A program made the translations under genes and the position numbers. The notes below the pieces were generated by a model. That model did no database searches. It had not been told where the DNA came from and worked only from the letters and a program-made list of their open reading frames with translations. A stretch of DNA of 34,678 nt from NCBI GenBank assembly GCA_001873115.1, contig MNYK01000075.1:1-34678 (forward strand). Reading direction: 5' to 3'. The DNA is from Desulfobacterales bacterium CG2_30_60_27 (GTDB lineage: Bacteria; Desulfobacterota; Desulfobulbia; Desulfobulbales; CG2-30-60-27). This document shows positions 1 to 7,926 of this stretch, piece by piece; the stretch's first letter is position 1, and every line of letters starts with the position of its first letter.

Positions 1-195
1 GTAACTATCCAGTGGAACCGCAACCCAGGTGAGTTCCCGGACTGGAAATGCTTTTCGCGGGATCGTCCGCGACCGGGCGCAGGATGCGCGGGAGGTCGCG
101 GACGCCTCGGAGGCGGGCAGGACGCCCGCCGAGAATGCGCGAAAAGTATTTTCAGGCCGGGAACGCTTGACTGCCGACACAAGCTGGATAGTTAC
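1..195. repeat. Palindromic MITE-like element with 12-bp terminal inverted repeats
   Basis: The stretch begins with GTAACTATCCAG at 1-12 and ends with the exact reverse complement CTGGATAGTTAC at 184-195. The similarity of the two arms goes further inward: both carry a GTTCCCGG block and a CTTTTCGCG block at matching distances from the ends. Inside are two more perfect stems, GTCCGCGACC (65-74) with GGTCGCGGAC (94-103), and GGCGGGC (112-118) with GCCCGCC (124-130). No transposase is encoded. The element stops exactly where the Shine-Dalgarno sequence of the next gene begins. Its first 93 bases recur at 5346-5440. The window begins at its first base, so an upstream target-site copy cannot be seen. 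Confidence 0.8.
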
Positions 196-200
196 GGAGG
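196..200 (+). promoter_or_regulatory. Ribosome-binding site deciding the PEBP start
   Basis: GGAGG lies five bases before the ATG at 206. It fixes that codon as the start in preference to the in-frame GTG at 29, which lies inside the palindromic repeat. Confidence 0.8.
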
Positions 201-205
201 CAATT

Positions 206-763
206 ATGAAAAAACTGGCTGTCATACTGCTGATGGTTGGCATCGTGAGCCTGGCGCAGACCGCCCGGACGGCCGAGTTCACCGTGAGCAGCCCGCAGTT
301 GCCCGCCAACGGCCGGATGGCCGAGGCCCAGGTCTACAACAGCTTTGGCTGCACCGGCAAAAACATCTCACCCATACTCATGTGGCAAAACGCCCCGGAG
401 AAGACCAGAAGCTTTGCGGTCACGGTCTATGATCCCGACGCACCCACGGGCAGCGGCTGGTGGCACTGGCTCATCTTCAATATCCCGACCAAGGTCAACA
501 TGCTGCCAGAAAACGCCGGCAATAAAGAGGCCGGCCTGGCCCCGGCCGGCAGCACGCAAAGCCGGACCGACTACGGCACCCCCGGCTACGGCGGCGCCTG
601 CCCGCCGGCCGGCGACCAGCCGCACCGTTATATTTTCACGGTCTTTGCCCTGGATGTGGACACCCTGCCCCTGCCTGAAAACGCCAGCGCCGCCATGGTG
701 GGCTTCAATCTCAACCAGCACGCCATCGCCAAGGCCCAGATGACGGTGCATTACTCCCGGTGA
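206..763 (+). CDS. Secreted YbhB/YbcL-family (PEBP, Raf kinase inhibitor-like) protein
   Basis: The product is 185 residues long. It starts with a classical signal peptide (two lysines, then a hydrophobic stretch to about residue 20, with a likely cut after ARTA), so the mature protein should be periplasmic. The PEBP fold is shown by DPDAPTGSGWWHW near residues 76-88 and by PHRYIFTVFAL near 140-150, which match the family's two ligand-pocket motifs. Bacterial members bind small anionic or phosphorylated ligands, but their physiological role is mostly unknown. An in-frame extension to 29 exists but would translate the upstream repeat, so it is rejected. The gene faces the minus-strand lipoprotein gene, with 45 bases between their ends. 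The family call is secure; the function is open. Confidence 0.9.
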   Translation: MKKLAVILLMVGIVSLAQTARTAEFTVSSPQLPANGRMAEAQVYNSFGCTGKNISPILMWQNAPEKTRSFAVTVYDPDAPTGSGWWHWLIFNIPTKVNMLPENAGNKEAGLAPAGSTQSRTDYGTPGYGGACPPAGDQPHRYIFTVFALDVDTLPLPENASAAMVGFNLNQHAIAKAQMTVHYSR

Positions 764-808
764 CCCCTGCGGGAAACCCTGGCGCCGACCGGCCTTCCTG
801 CCCGTTGG

Positions 809-2083
809 TTACTGCAAACTTTCGATGGTGTCCAGCCGGTTTTCTATCTTCTTAATGAAGGTATGGGCCAGTTCGTTGCCCGGATCAAGCTCTTCGACAT
901 ATTCAAAAATGCCCTGGGCATCGATGTAGGCCTTCCGGGCATACAGCTCCTGCCCGCGCTCCATCATCAGGCCGATCTCCCGTTGCAGGCCTTTCTCCAG
1001 AAGCCGCGCCAACCCCTCCGCCCCTTCATCGTTTTTTTCAGCCAGACATAGCTGCCGGATGGTCGCCATGGCACTGGTAAATTCACGTTGTGCGAAAATG
1101 GGCGTGGCCGCGGCAGGTGGTTGCGCAAGGCGGGCCTGCAGAACCTCGCGCAGGATCTCCCTGGCCTCATGATGCTTCGGCTCCAGGCCAAGGATGCGGC
1201 CGGCATAGATGAGGGCTTGCCGCGGATCATGCTGCCGCATCTGGTCGCGGGCCAGCTTGAGGAGATAACCGGTATCCTGCCGCTGTTGCACTTTTTTTTG
1301 CAACGCCTTAATCTGCTCGTTGTCCGGCGCCATGGTCTGGGCCTTTTGCAGGATCGCCTTGGTCCGCGCCAGCTTGCCAGCGGCAAGGAGCTTTTCACTT
1401 TCATTCAGATAGGTGGCGACCTGTTGCTCCTTGGCAAAATCGAGCCAGGGAGCCAGGCGAAGAGCCGTCTGGTTGCTGAAGTCATAGGATAAGAGGGTTT
1501 CATTTTTCCTGATCATGGCCTGGAGTTCTTCAGGCTTGCTGGTGTAGGCCACGCTCTCTTGCCGAAGCTGGTCTTCAAGCGCGGCCAGCTTCTCCCGAAT
1601 GGCCTGGTCCGCACGTAACTGTTCATAGGCGGCACACGCCTCGGCATGGGCGGGATTAAGCCGGATAGCAGCGTTAAATGCGACCAGGGCGCGCTCCTTG
1701 TCGGTCGCCGGATAGCCGCGGCCGCGCTCATACAGCCTGGCACTTTCCCTGGCCACCTTGTCTTCCAGGGCAACGATCTTGGCCTGTAACCCTTCCAGGC
1801 GGTCGTCATAAGCGTAGGCCGCCTTATAACTGGCCGCGGCATCATAAAATTCGCCTTGCCGAACATGCTGATCCCCGGCCCGCAAATGCGCGGCTACCAG
1901 GGCGGCAATGTCCCGGTAGATATCAATCCGCACGTCTTCCGGGATATTAGCGGGCGCCGGGATTTTGGTGGGCTCTGGAATGTTGGCGGGTTCCTTGACC
2001 GGGGCACAGCCCCCCGCGGCCCCGAAAACCATGGCCAAAAACAGGCAGAGAACCAGACGATGCAAGGTGTCGGTAGGCATCAT
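809..2083 (-). CDS. Helical-repeat (TPR-like) lipoprotein
   Basis: This is a 424-residue protein with a lipoprotein-type leader: a hydrophobic segment followed by GAAGGC with the cysteine at residue 26. The mature part is almost wholly alpha-helical and rich in Ala, Leu, Glu and Lys, with repeated patterns such as LAAGKLARTKAILQKAQTMAP and RKAYIDAQGIFEYVEELDPGN split over several helices, which look like tetratricopeptide repeats. Such proteins are usually envelope-anchored scaffolds. Its ATG overlaps the stop of the adenylate cyclase gene by 4 bp, so the two are probably translationally coupled, and it is last in the motA-motB-cyclase-lipoprotein unit. It could couple the cyclase or stator to an envelope structure, but that is inference. 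No enzymatic motif is visible. Confidence 0.75.
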   Translation of the reverse strand: MMPTDTLHRLVLCLFLAMVFGAAGGCAPVKEPANIPEPTKIPAPANIPEDVRIDIYRDIAALVAAHLRAGDQHVRQGEFYDAAASYKAAYAYDDRLEGLQAKIVALEDKVARESARLYERGRGYPATDKERALVAFNAAIRLNPAHAEACAAYEQLRADQAIREKLAALEDQLRQESVAYTSKPEELQAMIRKNETLLSYDFSNQTALRLAPWLDFAKEQQVATYLNESEKLLAAGKLARTKAILQKAQTMAPDNEQIKALQKKVQQRQDTGYLLKLARDQMRQHDPRQALIYAGRILGLEPKHHEAREILREVLQARLAQPPAAATPIFAQREFTSAMATIRQLCLAEKNDEGAEGLARLLEKGLQREIGLMMERGQELYARKAYIDAQGIFEYVEELDPGNELAHTFIKKIENRLDTIESLQ

Positions 2084-3516
2084 GACCTGACAATCAACAG
2101 CTCAATGGGCGTGGCAAAGCCCTTTTGCACGATGGGACCGATCTTCTCGACCGCATGGACCCGGCCGGTGCGCTCGTACGTCTGCCGGTTGGTAAGAATT
2201 TCCGCGGGCCTCGCCCTGGCGCACAGGCGAGAGGCCAGGTTGACGGCCGACCCCATGCAGGTAAAATCCATCCGGTCCTGCGAGCCGATATTGCCGGCCA
2301 CCACCTTGCCGTGGCAAATCCCTATACCGACCTGCACCGTATGGAGTTCTTTGGTCATGCGGTCGATATTGGCCTGCTTGATGGCCTGCTGGATGGCAAT
2401 GGCGGCGTTGATGGCGTTTTCTATGCCATCCGGGCCGCCAAACACAGCCATCACCGCATCGCCGACAAACTTATCGATATCGCCTTGCCAGTTTCGGATG
2501 ATCTCGGCCTGCAAATTGAAATAAAAGTTGACAATGGCCACCACCTCCTGGGCGCCCTTCGCCTCGCTCAAGGCGGTAAAGCCGCGAATGTCCGAGAAGA
2601 AGATCGTCAGTTCTTTGTGCTCGCCGCCCAGCCTGATATCCCGCGGGATGCCCTGCTTGATCATGGTGATGGTGGAACCGGAGACGAATTTCTGCAGCAT
2701 CTTCTTCTCCTTGAGGCCTCGCACCATCTGCTTGAATTCGTTCCCCAGGTCTTCAATCTCGTCATTGGTGGCGACATTCAGGTCCACGTCGAGGTTGCCC
2801 CGGGCCACCGCGCTCACCGCGCCGGCCAGCTTCAGAATCGGCTTGGTGAACCGGGAGCCCAGCATATAGGCGAACACCAGGACAATGGGCAGGACAATGA
2901 TAGTGCTGGCGACCGACACCAGAATGACCTTGCCGATGCCCTTGAAGATGGTCTCGCGACTGTAGGCAATGACCACGGCCCCGAGGCAATTGGCCTTATG
3001 TTCGTATTCATAAATGATCGGTTTGACAAAACGATAGGCCGGCCGCACCTCCTCGCCCGGGGGCCCATGAAGAAACGACTCATAAAAGATATCATCGGTG
3101 GCCGCGGTCAGAATCCGCTGGGCCAGGCGCGGCTCGAGCCGGACGCCGCTCTCGTCCTTTGCCCGGAGCCCCCCGAAATAGGCAAACTCAAGGGTGTCGC
3201 CGGTTTTCACGGTCATGTACACCGAGATATCGAGCACCCCCATGGACTTTAAGCGCCGCGACTTCTTAAGAACCTCTTCCAGATTGGCCTTGTCGGCCGG
3301 GGTTCTCTCCAGCAAGGCGATGAGCGAGGTCTCGCTGATGCGTTCCAGCGAGGTTTCGGCAATCTTGAAGGTTTTTTCGAGGATAACCTCGTTCATCAGG
3401 CGGATGGTGAAATAGTCGAGACAGGCCACTGTCACCAGGATGGACAGGATGATAAAACCGATCAGCCGGAGCCGTAAGCCACCCTTGCGGAGAATTTTTC
3501 TGATTAAAACAGGCAT
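2080..3516 (-). CDS. Membrane class III adenylate cyclase with HAMP domain
   Basis: The 478-residue product has a transmembrane helix at about 18-38, an extracytoplasmic sensor region of about 155 residues, a second helix at about 196-220, a HAMP linker (about 220-272) and a C-terminal class III nucleotide cyclase domain (about 300-478). Metal ligands are Asp309 in FFSDIRGF and Asp353 in VGDAVMAVF. The base-selecting pair is Lys349 and Thr419, the usual adenylate cyclase choice. The transition-state pair Asn426 and Arg430 is present in AVNLASR. All catalytic residues are therefore intact and it should make cAMP in the cytoplasm in response to a periplasmic signal. It lies 47 bases after the motB gene and overlaps the lipoprotein gene by 4 bp. 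The ligand is unknown. Confidence 0.88.
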   Translation of the reverse strand: MPVLIRKILRKGGLRLRLIGFIILSILVTVACLDYFTIRLMNEVILEKTFKIAETSLERISETSLIALLERTPADKANLEEVLKKSRRLKSMGVLDISVYMTVKTGDTLEFAYFGGLRAKDESGVRLEPRLAQRILTAATDDIFYESFLHGPPGEEVRPAYRFVKPIIYEYEHKANCLGAVVIAYSRETIFKGIGKVILVSVASTIIVLPIVLVFAYMLGSRFTKPILKLAGAVSAVARGNLDVDLNVATNDEIEDLGNEFKQMVRGLKEKKMLQKFVSGSTITMIKQGIPRDIRLGGEHKELTIFFSDIRGFTALSEAKGAQEVVAIVNFYFNLQAEIIRNWQGDIDKFVGDAVMAVFGGPDGIENAINAAIAIQQAIKQANIDRMTKELHTVQVGIGICHGKVVAGNIGSQDRMDFTCMGSAVNLASRLCARARPAEILTNRQTYERTGRVHAVEKIGPIVQKGFATPIELLIVRS

Positions 3517-3563
3517 GATGTGGGACGTCTGAAATGAGAACCAACCAGGACGACGGCCGGGCG

Positions 3564-4367
3564 TCAGTCCTCCTGGCGGAAACCGGCGAGCGGTTCGCCC
3601 TTCTCGCCCTCGCTGGAGAGCAGGACCAGATCCACCCGTCGGTTGCTGGCCCGGCCCGCCTCGTCGGCGTTATCGGCAATGGGCCGGAACTCGCCGTAGC
3701 CCACCGCGGTAAGCCGGGTGGGCTTGAAATACATGGTATCCACCAGGTAATGCACCAGGTTGGTGGCGCGGGCCGTGGACAGTTCCCAGTTGGACGGGAA
3801 GGCCACGGAATGCACCGGCACATTGTCGGTATGGCCTTCGATGCGGATGGGGCTGGTGCTGTCCGCCAGCAACTTAGCGATCTCCTGCAAAAGCGGCAAG
3901 GCCTCCGGCCGGATCATGGCGCTCCCCGAAGCGAAGAAGCCCGCCTCCTTGAGGCTTACCACCAGGCCCCGGCGGTCCGTGGAAACCTTGACCTTATCCC
4001 GCGCCCCACTGGTCATGAGGACACCGGTGACCCCATCCTTGAGGCTGGCCAACTGTTCGGCCTCGGCCAGGATCCCGGGGGCCACGGCCTCGGGTGAGGC
4101 GGGCGGCGGCTGGGATACCACCACCGGCGGCGGCGGCCTGAGATCAACGGTTTCAACCAGGCTTGGCACCACCGAGCCGGATCGGTGCTGCTCATAGCCA
4201 AAGGAGCCCCGCACCGAGACCGCCACCTCCTCCACCTTCTGCCGGTCAACCTGGGATATGGCGTAAAGGGTGACGAAGACGGCGAACAGCAAGGTGATGA
4301 AGTCCGCGTAGGAGATGAGCCAGCGCTCCGGATTCGGTGACTTTTCCTGTTTATGCTTTTTTCGCAC
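3564..4367 (-). CDS. motB: MotB/OmpA-family stator protein
   Basis: The protein has a short basic N-terminus, one transmembrane helix that begins with SYADFITLLFAV, and a C-terminal OmpA/MotB peptidoglycan-binding domain (EGHTDNVPV, then NWELSTARATNLV, then SNRRVDLVL). The Asp of YADF (residue 22 from the chosen start) is the ion-carrying aspartate of MotB proteins. I prefer a GTG start at 4367, which has a GAGG-like sequence upstream and overlaps the end of motA by 17 bp; the open frame continues to an ATG at 4433 with a proline-rich leader unlike the family. With MotA it would form an ion-driven stator for the flagellar motor or a related machine. No flagellar genes are visible nearby, so a non-flagellar role remains possible. 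Confidence 0.85.
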   Translation of the reverse strand: MRKKHKQEKSPNPERWLISYADFITLLFAVFVTLYAISQVDRQKVEEVAVSVRGSFGYEQHRSGSVVPSLVETVDLRPPPPVVVSQPPPASPEAVAPGILAEAEQLASLKDGVTGVLMTSGARDKVKVSTDRRGLVVSLKEAGFFASGSAMIRPEALPLLQEIAKLLADSTSPIRIEGHTDNVPVHSVAFPSNWELSTARATNLVHYLVDTMYFKPTRLTAVGYGEFRPIADNADEAGRASNRRVDLVLLSSEGEKGEPLAGFRQED

Positions 4368-5145
4368 CGGGCGCCTCGCGCGGCTTGGGTTGATGCACGG
4401 TGGTGGCGGCATAGAAGCCCTGGAGCTTGTCAATGATCAGACGGGGATTATCCCCATGCAGGATGGCCAAAAAACCCTCGAAGACGATCTCCTTCAACAG
4501 GAGTTTTTCCTGCATCCTTTTCCTCAGTTTGGTGCCTATGGGGATGCAGACGAGGTTGGCGGTCATCAAACCGTAGATGGTGGCCACGAAGGCCACGGCG
4601 ATGCCGGCCCCGAGGTTGGCGGTATCGTTAAGATTGCTCACCACATGGATGAGGCCGAGCACCGCGCCGATGATGCCGATGGTGGGGGCGAAACCGCCGG
4701 CCGCCTCAAAGACCTCGGCGTTCAGCCGGCACGTTTCTTCAAAGGAATTGATTTCAATCTCCATGACCTCCTTGAAACGCATGGCCTCCGTGCCATCCAC
4801 CAGCAAGGTGAGCCCCTTGCGGATAAAGCGATCCTCGGTCTTGTCTATTTCCTCCTCCAGCCCCAGCAGCCCGGCCCGCCGGGCCTTGTTGGCATAGCCG
4901 GCGATAAGCTGGATGATTGCAAAAGGATCTTCCTCGTCATGGAGCAGGGCCGTTTTGGCATCAGCCAGGGCCCGGATGATTACTTGCATGGGAAAGGAAA
5001 CCAGGGTGGCGCCGCAGGTGCCCCCCAAAACAATGACAGCGGCGGTGGGCTGCAAGAGGGCATTGAAATGCCCACCCTCCAGCATCTGGCCGGCAATGAC
5101 GGCGCCAAAACCAAGAATCAGGCCAAGAAGCGTGGCGATATCCAT
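4351..5145 (-). CDS. motA: MotA-family stator protein
   Basis: The 264-residue membrane protein starts MDIATLLGLILGFG and shows the MotA pattern: two N-terminal helices, a large cytoplasmic loop (about 60-165) with charged residues, and two C-terminal helices containing PTIGIIGAVLGLIHV and GAGIAVAFVATIYGL, followed by the basic IPIGTKLRKR tail. It partners MotB in ion flow that drives rotation. The ATG at 5145 fits the family N-terminus; the frame is open to 5253 but the extra 36 residues are Pro/Arg/Val-rich and would start inside the predicted leader. It is first in a four-gene unit with motB, adenylate cyclase and a lipoprotein. The ion (proton or sodium) cannot be settled from the sequence. 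Confidence 0.88.
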   Translation of the reverse strand: MDIATLLGLILGFGAVIAGQMLEGGHFNALLQPTAAVIVLGGTCGATLVSFPMQVIIRALADAKTALLHDEEDPFAIIQLIAGYANKARRAGLLGLEEEIDKTEDRFIRKGLTLLVDGTEAMRFKEVMEIEINSFEETCRLNAEVFEAAGGFAPTIGIIGAVLGLIHVVSNLNDTANLGAGIAVAFVATIYGLMTANLVCIPIGTKLRKRMQEKLLLKEIVFEGFLAILHGDNPRLIIDKLQGFYAATTVHQPKPREAPGAKKA

Positions 5146-5258
5146 GCAGGGGCTCACTCTACCATGAAGAAAAACAAAGTCCGGGCCGCACCAGGGCACG
5201 GGCCGGCGACTGCTGACGACAGCAACGCAAGGCCCATCATTAAGTCGATACAATCTAC

Positions 5259-5287
5259 ACTATTTCTGAAGTATTTGGAAATCTTAA
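5259..5287 (-). promoter_or_regulatory. Possible sigma70 promoter of the motA unit
   Basis: On the minus strand TTAAGA (5287-5282) and AATAGT (5264-5259) are 17 bp apart. Each matches four of six consensus positions. This would give a leader of about 105 nt before the motA ATG at 5145. No flagellar sigma28 consensus was found here. Confidence 0.35.
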
Positions 5288-5345
5288 CCTTTATCCTGGG
5301 ACCAAGCCATCCTGCCCCGGGAAAATCCGCCGCTCCTCTTCTTCA

Positions 5346-5440
5346 GTAACTATCCAGCCCAACCGCGATCCAGGTGAGTTCCCGAACTGGCAATGCTTTT
5401 CGCGGCTTCGTCCGCGACCTCAGGCGCGGGATGCGCGGGA
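5346..5440 (+). repeat. Half copy of the palindromic element
   Basis: This stretch matches bases 1-93 at most positions, including the terminal GTAACTATCCAG, the GTGAGTTCCCG block, GCAATGCTTTTCGCGG, CGTCCGCGACC and ATGCGCGGGA. The right-hand arm with CTGGATAGTTAC is absent in the following few hundred bases. It therefore looks like a decayed or single-arm copy. Both copies are in the same orientation relative to the window. Confidence 0.75.
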
Positions 5441-5505
5441 TTCCCAAGCCGCCGGCCGCGGTCGCTCACCGATACGCGGACGAGCGGCCGGCAATCCGTG
5501 CGTGG

Positions 5506-6927
5506 TCACCGCAGCCGGCCTTCCTCTCCCGACGCACCCGCGGGAGCGGGCCAGACCATGGTCTTGCCCGCCAGGGCGGTCTTGGCCCCGGCCAGGGCGG
5601 TCCGCGCCAGGTCGCTGGCCGCCACCTCGTGGCCCAGGATCAGATCCACCACCACCGCCGGCTGGAGTTCATCGCCCAGCTTGGCGGGCGCGTATCCCGG
5701 CTCCCGGCCGTCGATCCGGCGCAGCAGCCCGGTGCGCACCAGTTCATCGAGCACCAGCCGGATGAAACCACCCGGCTGCCTGATCCGCTCGGCCAGGCTA
5801 TGGAATGTAGTGACGGTGCGGCCGTGCATATCCGCCCCGGCCGCTGCCAGGATGGTAAAGGCCAGGGCCAACCGCAGGCTGGGCAACAGGCGTTGCTCCT
5901 CCCGGACATAATCAGGCCACTCCTGAATGGCGTAGGCCACCTCGGCGCCCAGCAGGAAGACCAGCCAGTCGACGTAGAGCCAGAGCAGGAAGAGCGGCAG
6001 GGTGGCGAAGGAACCGTAGATGGCGTTGTAGTTGGCCACGCCGATCTGCAGACCAACGTACAGGGACTGAACGACAAACCAGCCCACCCCGCCTACCAGG
6101 CCGCCAACCAAGGCGGGCAGGAGGCGGACGCGGGTGTTGGGCAGAAAACGGTAGAGCAGGCTGAAGGTTACCGCCACCACCACCAAGGGCAGCCGGTGGA
6201 GCAGAAAACCGCCCAGCCAGGGCATGGGCAGTACCCCTTGCAGCCAGCCGAACAGTCGCGGGCTCCGCAGGACCGCCTCGGTGGCCAGGGCCAGGTTGAG
6301 GGCGACCGGCAGGAGGATCATGACGGCGAAGTAGTCGAGGATCTTCCGGCCCATCGACCGGCGGCGGTCCGCCTTCCAGATGCAGTTCATGGCCTCCTCG
6401 ATGCTGTTCAGGAGGGCCACCACCGCCAGCAGCAGGCCGCAGATCCCGAAAAAACCCAGGGCCGCGAAGTTGGTCTGGTCCACATAGTCAAACACCTGGT
6501 CCACGGCCCGGTGCAGGTGGGAGGAAAGGTTGCGGCCAACGGCGGGCTCCCGGCCGACCACGGCCGGCACGACAGGCCCGGCAGACGCCAGCTCATGTGG
6601 GGCATCAAGCTGCTCGATAAAGGCATAGGCCGCCTGGCGCATCTGGCCGCCGGCCCCCAGCCCCTTGAGCACCGAGGTCCCGAGCGCCAGCAGCGGCACC
6701 ATGGCCAGCACCACGGTAAAGGTAAGGGCACTGGCCCGCATGGGAATGCGATCGAGGTGAAACTCCTTGCCAACGATGATCAGCACGCGGACCAGGGCGC
6801 GAGCCCAGCGCGCCAGCCCGTTTTCGGCCGGTGCGTGATTGAGCCATATCCAGTCACTCACCCGCCGGCCCAGGCAACGGAGACGTGCGGCCATTGAGGC
6901 CAGGACCGATGGTGTTGCAACGCTCAT
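5506..6927 (-). CDS. YihY/BrkB-family (UPF0761) inner-membrane protein
   Basis: The 473-residue product carries the YihY/virulence-factor BrkB domain: the conserved entry RIPMRASALTFTVVLAMVPLLALG near residues 60-80, a loop, then FFGICGLLLAVVALLNSIEEAMNCIW, and further helices including FVVQSLYVGLQIGVANYNAIYGSFATLPLFLLWLY in pieces, about six helices in all. A C-terminal soluble extension of about 130 residues looks like a winged-helix regulatory tail (LVLDELVRTGLLRR). The family was once annotated as RNase BN, which is incorrect for this fold; its transport role is unresolved. A GAGGGGG sequence precedes the ATG at 6927, only 9 bases after the hemH stop, so it is read as the last gene of the haem operon. 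Confidence 0.85.
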   Translation of the reverse strand: MSVATPSVLASMAARLRCLGRRVSDWIWLNHAPAENGLARWARALVRVLIIVGKEFHLDRIPMRASALTFTVVLAMVPLLALGTSVLKGLGAGGQMRQAAYAFIEQLDAPHELASAGPVVPAVVGREPAVGRNLSSHLHRAVDQVFDYVDQTNFAALGFFGICGLLLAVVALLNSIEEAMNCIWKADRRRSMGRKILDYFAVMILLPVALNLALATEAVLRSPRLFGWLQGVLPMPWLGGFLLHRLPLVVVAVTFSLLYRFLPNTRVRLLPALVGGLVGGVGWFVVQSLYVGLQIGVANYNAIYGSFATLPLFLLWLYVDWLVFLLGAEVAYAIQEWPDYVREEQRLLPSLRLALAFTILAAAGADMHGRTVTTFHSLAERIRQPGGFIRLVLDELVRTGLLRRIDGREPGYAPAKLGDELQPAVVVDLILGHEVAASDLARTALAGAKTALAGKTMVWPAPAGASGEEGRLR

Positions 6928-6936
6928 GGCGCCCCC

Positions 6937-7917
6937 TCACATCTCCAGGCCATTGGCGCGACAGGCATCAAGCACCAAATCCCGCAGACCGGCAATGAAG
7001 AGAGGCCGGTCATTGAGCGAGGCGGCGCGGGCCAGCTTCAGGCCAAGATCCTCGGCCAGCCGCCGATACTGGATATCGATCTCGTAAAGGGTCTCCACGT
7101 GGTCGGAGACGAAACTGATGGGCACCATAAGCACCGCCTTGACGCCCTGCCCGGCCAGCTCGGCAAGCATCTCCGGGGTGGACGGCGCCAGCCAGCGCAC
7201 CGGCCCGCTACGGCTCTGGAAACAGAGGCGGCCGGCCAGGCCGGTGAGTTTCTCCACCGCGACCATGGTTTCCTTGAGCTGATCCAGGTAGGGGTCACCC
7301 TCCTCGATGAAGCTGACCGGCAGGCTGTGGGCGCTGTAGACCACCTGCGCCGCATCCTCGCCCATGGCCCGATAGCCTGCCAGGATGTTGTCGGCCAGCG
7401 CGCGGACATAGTCGGCCTGAGTAGGCCAGGAGGGAATATCAATAACAGTGAACTGCCCGGGCATGGCAGCCGCCGCCTTATGCAGATCATCCAATGAGGA
7501 GCCGGTGGTGGCCACTGAGTAATGGGGGTAAAGGGTAAGGGCGACCAGATTATGGATGCCGTCCGCGGCCAGGCCGGCCAGGACTTCACGGGCATACGGC
7601 GGCCAGTAGCGCATGGCCACCTTCACCCGGAAACGGCCGTGCTCGGCGAGCGCCTTTTCAAGGGCCGCCGCCTGCGCCGCGGTGATGCGAGCCAGTGGCG
7701 AACCGCCGCCGATCTGCCGGTAGTATTCGCGACTCTTCGGGGCACGCCGCCGGGCAATAAGGCGGGCCAGGGGCTTCTGGAGAAACTTTGGCCCCAACCG
7801 GATGATCTGGCGGTCGGAAAAAAGGTTGTAGAGAAAGGGCTCCACATCATCCAAGCGCTCGGGCCCGCCAAGATTCAGGAGCACGACGCCGATGGTTGCC
7901 GGTTGCTCTTGAGGCAT
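6937..7917 (-). CDS. hemH: Ferrochelatase
   Basis: The 326-residue protein is a class I-type chelatase that inserts ferrous iron into a porphyrin. Visible signatures are NLGGPERLDDVEPFLYNLF near the N-terminus, LTLYPHYSVATTGSS around 127-141, VVYSAHSLPVSFIEEGDPY with the catalytic His197, and ISFVSDHVETLYEID with His273 and Glu275. It has no C-terminal extension or ferredoxin motif. Bacterial HemH-type enzymes may use protoporphyrin IX or coproporphyrin III; which one applies here cannot be told from motifs alone. It follows the HD-domain gene by 9 bases and precedes the BrkB gene. The co-operonic HemE and AhbD-like enzyme make coproporphyrin the more interesting possibility. Confidence 0.95.
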   Translation of the reverse strand: MPQEQPATIGVVLLNLGGPERLDDVEPFLYNLFSDRQIIRLGPKFLQKPLARLIARRRAPKSREYYRQIGGGSPLARITAAQAAALEKALAEHGRFRVKVAMRYWPPYAREVLAGLAADGIHNLVALTLYPHYSVATTGSSLDDLHKAAAAMPGQFTVIDIPSWPTQADYVRALADNILAGYRAMGEDAAQVVYSAHSLPVSFIEEGDPYLDQLKETMVAVEKLTGLAGRLCFQSRSGPVRWLAPSTPEMLAELAGQGVKAVLMVPISFVSDHVETLYEIDIQYRRLAEDLGLKLARAASLNDRPLFIAGLRDLVLDACRANGLEM

Positions 7918-7926
7918 GCCGTCCTC

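Larger units (their letters stand above)
5146..5505. other. 360-bp gap between motA and the haem operon
   Basis: No gene is supported here. The gap holds the possible motA promoter and a half copy of the palindromic repeat at 5346-5440. The rest, 5441-5505, is GC-rich with no recognisable terminator. A long plus-strand open frame that begins at 5374 runs antisense to the BrkB gene and starts in the repeat, so it is not accepted. Confidence 0.6.

Noticed and set aside
5374-6897. 507-codon plus-strand open frame
   Set aside because: It begins in the half repeat and then runs antisense to the BrkB-family gene; the Gln/Gly/His-rich translation is a shadow.
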